Shown here: piece after piece, positions 31,792-34,812 of the stretch
Position numbering within the stretch: the stretch's first letter is position 1
Layout of the letters: every line of letters starts with the position of its first letter
Notes under the pieces: model-generated
Databases searched by the model: none
What the model was told of the DNA's origin: nothing
The model's input: only the letters and a program-made list of their open reading frames with translations
From: a bacterium
GTDB taxonomy: Archaea > Aenigmatarchaeota > Aenigmatarchaeia > CG10238-14 > SCSR01
Assembly (NCBI GenBank): GCA_027310405.1
Contig: DAIDAX010000004.1
Location: forward strand, 1 to 34,812
DNA length: 34,812 nucleotides
Direction: 5' to 3'
Translations under genes and position numbers: made by a program

Positions 31792-33014
31792 TTTGTTTTT
31801 ACTCCTATTAGTTCTCTGAACATACTAGTTATCCAAACTGCTGCAAGCAACATGCTGTAGAAAATCATCTGTATGAAAAAAATTGGAATTGTTTTCAGCG
31901 TCAGTCTTTCTTTTGACACGACATAGCTTTGGTAAGTTAGCGCAAAGAAGAGGGCGATGTTAAGTCCCCAGAGTATTGTCATAGTATCTATGAATGATAG
32001 TGGTGCATCCAATGTCGAAAATGGTATGTTAAACACTCCACTAATCTGTACGATATTTAACATGTGATAAACTGTAGATGCTACATAAAAAAGTGTAGCG
32101 GCTGTGAAAAAAATTATGAAGCCGATAAAAATCATGTAAATTGGTAATGCGAATAAGCCGAGATTACCATATTTGCTGTTGAAGTAAAGGTGTTTGTACT
32201 TTCTGCTGTTATTCAAGAATCCTTGATACCATCTCACTCTTTGTCTGAAAAATTGTTTGAGTGTTTCTGGAGCGCATGTGTGTGTGTAAGCATTGGACGA
32301 CACTTCAATTTTGTATCCTTTGTCCTGCAAGCGCATTGCAATCTCCATGTCTTCTGTCAGATTGTCCACTTCGAATCCTCCAAGTTTTCTGATTACTGAA
32401 GTTTTGTAAAGAGCAAAAGCGCCTGGTACAACAAAAACCGAATCTAGAAAAGCAAAAATTTTGCGCATCAGTATGTTGTAAAGATATTCTATGAATTGAA
32501 TGAAACCAAGAACAGTTTTCGGTTTGTAAACTTTGACGCTACTTGTTACAGAAGCGACATTCGGATTGTTGAAGTAACCAACAGTTTTTTTCAAAACATT
32601 TTTTTCAGCAAAAGAATCTGCATCCATGCAGACAAAAATTTCTCCTTTTGTTTTTTTCAACGCGAGATTCAGTGCAGTTGCCTTACCTCCGTTTTCTTTG
32701 TGGAATACTCTTACCCCGAATTTTTTAAAACTGTCCATAATTTTTCCAGTATTGTCAGTACTCCCATCGTCAACAGCTATTATATCCAAAAGTTTTTTTG
32801 GATAATTCAAATTCAAAATTGTGCGAATTGTTTTTGCAATTGTTTTCTCTTCGTCCTTTGCAGGAATCGCTATTGTAACACTAGGTAGTTTTTTTGCTGA
32901 AGGATCGATAGCCATTCTTCTTCTATTCGGCCAATAAGACAAAACGTAAACGAAGAAAACGTACAGTACGAGAATTGAACCAACGACTGACATTATCTGC
33001 AAAAATGAAAGCAT
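31785..33014 (-). CDS. Processive family 2 glycosyltransferase (polysaccharide synthase type)
   Basis: 409 aa. One N-terminal segment, then GT2 motifs VTIAIPAKDEE, AVDDGSTDN, CMDADS, LTEDMEIA and RQRVRWYQG (the Q/RxxRW of processive enzymes), then about four C-terminal membrane segments. Relatives make beta-linked polymers (hyaluronan, poly-GlcNAc, cellulose). First gene of the operon. The polymer is unknown. Confidence 0.92.
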   Translation of the reverse strand: MLSFLQIMSVVGSILVLYVFFVYVLSYWPNRRRMAIDPSAKKLPSVTIAIPAKDEEKTIAKTIRTILNLNYPKKLLDIIAVDDGSTDNTGKIMDSFKKFGVRVFHKENGGKATALNLALKKTKGEIFVCMDADSFAEKNVLKKTVGYFNNPNVASVTSSVKVYKPKTVLGFIQFIEYLYNILMRKIFAFLDSVFVVPGAFALYKTSVIRKLGGFEVDNLTEDMEIAMRLQDKGYKIEVSSNAYTHTCAPETLKQFFRQRVRWYQGFLNNSRKYKHLYFNSKYGNLGLFALPIYMIFIGFIIFFTAATLFYVASTVYHMLNIVQISGVFNIPFSTLDAPLSFIDTMTILWGLNIALFFALTYQSYVVSKERLTLKTIPIFFIQMIFYSMLLAAVWITSMFRELIGVKTKW

Positions 33015-33029
33015 TTTTTTTCACTATCC

Positions 33030-33039
33030 AATTTAAATT
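33030..33039. promoter_or_regulatory. Possible bidirectional TATA between GT2 and ArnT-like genes
   Basis: The 10-base palindrome AATTTAAATT sits about 20 bases before the GT2 ATG and about 33 before the plus-strand ATG at 33068. Its symmetry would let one box serve both divergent genes; the plus-strand gene could also use TTATTTAAG nearer its start. Confidence 0.4.
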
Positions 33040-33067
33040 TCGGTTTCCTTATTTAAGTTGTAAGAAC

Positions 33068-34438
33068 ATGAAAACTTTTAAAACATTTACATTGTTGTTT
33101 TTTTTCTTACTGATACTTTTTTCTGTGTACATTTACACACTCTCTCTGCAAAACAAAGCATACTGGTGGGATGAAGCAGTCTATCTTGGATTGGCAAAAA
33201 ATGTTTTCACGAATCACACTTACGGAATAAATGTTCCATCGTACAATGAAATATTTCGTCCACCTCTCTTCCCAATTTTACTCTCGACAGTAAGTTCTTT
33301 TGGTGAAAACGTTGAAAGAATTTTTTCTCCAGTTTTCTATTTTCTTTCAGTCATCGTGACTTATTTTTTTGCGAGAAAACTTTTCGGAAAAGACACTGGT
33401 CTTCTCTCTTCAATTTTTCTTGCAACATCTCCGCTTCTGATTTTTTTCTCCTCAAAGATTCTTACTGAAAGTTTGTCTGTGTTCCTCTTCATTTCTTCTA
33501 TGTTTGCTTTTTACAAAAGTTTTGAAAATAGAAAATTCTTAGTTTTGACGGCTGTTCTTACTGCACTAGCTATACTTGCACATTATCAAGAAGCTGTTCT
33601 TTTCGTTATTTATGCAGTCATATTATTTACAAAAACCAAAAAACAAATTTCGAATTTATTTTTTTCAAAAACTTTTTTGTTAGCTATTTTAGTTTTTGTT
33701 GCAACACTTTTTCCATGGCTAATTTTTAGTTTTGAAAGTTACGGTTCAATTTTTGGTGCAGTACAAGATTCATTAAGCCAAATAACTACGAACACTTTTT
33801 TCTATGCTCCTGCAGATTTTTATTTACGAAATATTTCTTTCCTTGGATTGCCAATAATTTTCTTTGTACCTGCTTTGTTTTTCTACAAAAAATTTGGTGA
33901 GAAGGAAAAAGTCATTTTAATTTCCGCAATTGTTATCTTCCTAATTTTTTCATTTGCTATTTCTAGAAAAGAAGAACGGTATCTTCTGCCTTTCAGTCCA
34001 ATATTTTACATTTTTTCAGCAGTCGGATTTTCTAAATTAGAGAAGTTATTAAACAGAAAATATTTCAAATTAGTAGCAATCGCTTTTGCACTTCCAGGAT
34101 TAGTTGTTGGTGTTGCAGCGATTCAATTCAATTATCAAGCTGGACTCCAAATAAAACAGGCAGCAATTTTTCTCGAACAGTTTCCAGACAAATACGTTGT
34201 TGCAGAAAATTATCCAGTGATTAACTATGTCTCTGGGAAAGACGTGTTCCCTTTTCCATCCGACTATTCGGTATTCCAAAACCTAACCAGCACATATAAC
34301 ATACACTACGTTGTCGTTGACAGTGCAGAACTTTACCAGTCTCCTTCGTACGTTAGTAATCTAGTCAACCAATTTCCGACAATCGCTACTTTCGGTTCTT
34401 CGCTGCAGTCTGAAGTTAGAATTCTGAAAATTCAATAA
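33068..34438 (+). CDS. PMT/ArnT-type lipid-dependent glycosyltransferase (GT39/83-like)
   Basis: 456 aa from the ATG, with about ten membrane segments and an outward C-terminal domain. The first loop has AYWWDEAVYLGLAKN and IFRPPLFPILL, the acidic/aromatic and RPP motifs of the PMT_2/ArnT superfamily; SRKEERYLLPFSPIF is the later conserved region. It transfers sugars from a lipid carrier on the outer face. The track's 32975 start would overlap the divergent GT2. Confidence 0.88.
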   Translation: MKTFKTFTLLFFFLLILFSVYIYTLSLQNKAYWWDEAVYLGLAKNVFTNHTYGINVPSYNEIFRPPLFPILLSTVSSFGENVERIFSPVFYFLSVIVTYFFARKLFGKDTGLLSSIFLATSPLLIFFSSKILTESLSVFLFISSMFAFYKSFENRKFLVLTAVLTALAILAHYQEAVLFVIYAVILFTKTKKQISNLFFSKTFLLAILVFVATLFPWLIFSFESYGSIFGAVQDSLSQITTNTFFYAPADFYLRNISFLGLPIIFFVPALFFYKKFGEKEKVILISAIVIFLIFSFAISRKEERYLLPFSPIFYIFSAVGFSKLEKLLNRKYFKLVAIAFALPGLVVGVAAIQFNYQAGLQIKQAAIFLEQFPDKYVVAENYPVINYVSGKDVFPFPSDYSVFQNLTSTYNIHYVVVDSAELYQSPSYVSNLVNQFPTIATFGSSLQSEVRILKIQ

Positions 34439-34449
34439 TTTGTTGAAAT

Positions 34450-34695
34450 TCAAATTCGTAATTTTTTGAACTCAACATCAAAAGGAATTGAAAGTTTTTT
34501 CCATTTGGGAGCTGTCCCAAAAGATTTTGAAAAATTGAGAATCATGAATCCGATTGGTTCGCGAGTCTTTGCGTCCAATCTGATCCATATATCGTCGTCC
34601 CTGTTTGATGGGGTGAAAAAGCCTTCTGTGTTTCGTATAGTGAACTCTAGAATATCTCCTTCCTTGTCGAACCAAAGTCTCAAATTTTTTTCCAT
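34450..34695 (-). CDS. DUF2283-family small protein
   Basis: 81 aa. LRLWFDKEGDILEFTIRN, DDDIWIRLDAKTREPIGFMILNFSK and the ending match DUF2283, an antitoxin-like family often next to a small RNase-like/DUF4258-type gene. Its start overlaps the end of such a gene by 16 bases. Confidence 0.85.
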   Translation of the reverse strand: MEKNLRLWFDKEGDILEFTIRNTEGFFTPSNRDDDIWIRLDAKTREPIGFMILNFSKSFGTAPKWKKLSIPFDVEFKKLRI

Positions 34696-34812
34696 ACTAT
34701 CTCGCCCTTCTTTATTCTATCAGTGAAATATGAAGTTAATACTTCACCGTCTCTATTTAAAACTTTCACGACGACAAGCATGTACTTTTCAGTCACTGGT
34801 GTGTGCCTATAG
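34680..34812 (-). CDS. C-terminal part of a DUF4258/PBECR-like small protein (5' end outside window)
   Basis: An open frame runs from the window edge to TGA at 34680-34682. The visible end reads YRHTPVTEKYMLVVVKV, then a strand-like stretch and KKGEIVWKKI. RH...R...E plus the terminal KGEIVWKK resemble the partner commonly found with DUF2283. Together they would be a toxin-antitoxin-like pair; activity is unproven. Confidence 0.6.
   Translation of the reverse strand, partial: YRHTPVTEKYMLVVVKVLNRDGEVLTSYFTDRIKKGEIVWKKI

Noticed and set aside
1-34812. CRISPR arrays, insertion sequences, prophage or rRNA genes
   Set aside because: No regularly spaced repeats, transposase motifs, phage genes or rRNA sequence were seen on either strand.

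Overview
The window is a gene-dense, AT-rich stretch of archaeal chromosome. It encodes archaeal GatD and GatE, Cdc48, an archaeal-type topoisomerase IA, a Hef helicase and nuclease, Nre, Pth2, Dph6, an archaeosortase-like protein and intron-containing tRNAs without encoded CCA. Many genes have a TATA-like box about 25 bases before the start codon (leaderless style). The compact, divergent and split genes suggest a DPANN-type archaeon; I cannot place the phylum. No intergenic gap exceeds about 300 bases. I see no rRNA, CRISPR array, insertion sequence or prophage.

Layout: 1-5.0 kb carries the end of a Yip1-like membrane protein, a YchF-type GTPase, and a gatD / HD-hydrolase / gatE operon for Gln-tRNA formation; this GatE lacks the usual AspRS-like insertion. 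5.0-8.1 kb, mostly minus strand, has AdoMet decarboxylase, a bacterial-PH membrane protein, a TRAM RNA-binding protein, an intron-containing tRNA-Ser and Dph6. 8.1-15.3 kb, plus strand, has a Hef split into helicase and nuclease genes, a stand-alone DUF460 RuvC-like protein, an archaeosortase-like protein with Ser at the Cys position, a coiled-coil protein and topoisomerase I. 15.3-18.5 kb holds an unknown 119-aa protein, Cdc48 and a short HExxHxxGxxD protein.

18.5-20.2 kb (minus) carries three RNase H-fold proteins: a DEDD exonuclease and two RNase HI-like proteins, one missing its last catalytic Asp. 20.2-24.6 kb has a MinD-type ATPase with a membrane partner, two tiny proteins, a secreted nuclease with a lamin-tail-like domain, Nre with a PIP-box and a zinc protein. 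24.6-28.3 kb has a possible C/D-box RNA, a 588-aa unknown protein, a Holliday-resolvase-related endonuclease, an acyl-CoA synthetase beta subunit and a DedA protein. 28.3-30.5 kb has tRNA-Gln with two probable introns, a rhomboid protease, a SecB-like protein, a second VTT-domain protein and Pth2. 30.5-34.8 kb is a surface/glycan region ending in a DUF2283 pair cut by the window edge.

The most unusual pattern is a shared C-terminal tail. Four unrelated soluble proteins (Cdc48, the HExxH protein next to it, a SecB-like protein and a 50-aa basic helical protein) all end in Tyr-Ile-Gly, each spelled with different codons. This suggests selection on the peptide, possibly a docking tag for a shared partner in a protein quality-control network. 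Other points of note are the GAD-less GatE beside its probable substrate tRNA-Gln, tRNA introns at non-canonical positions, and a direct-repeat/palindrome element at the cdc48 promoter.
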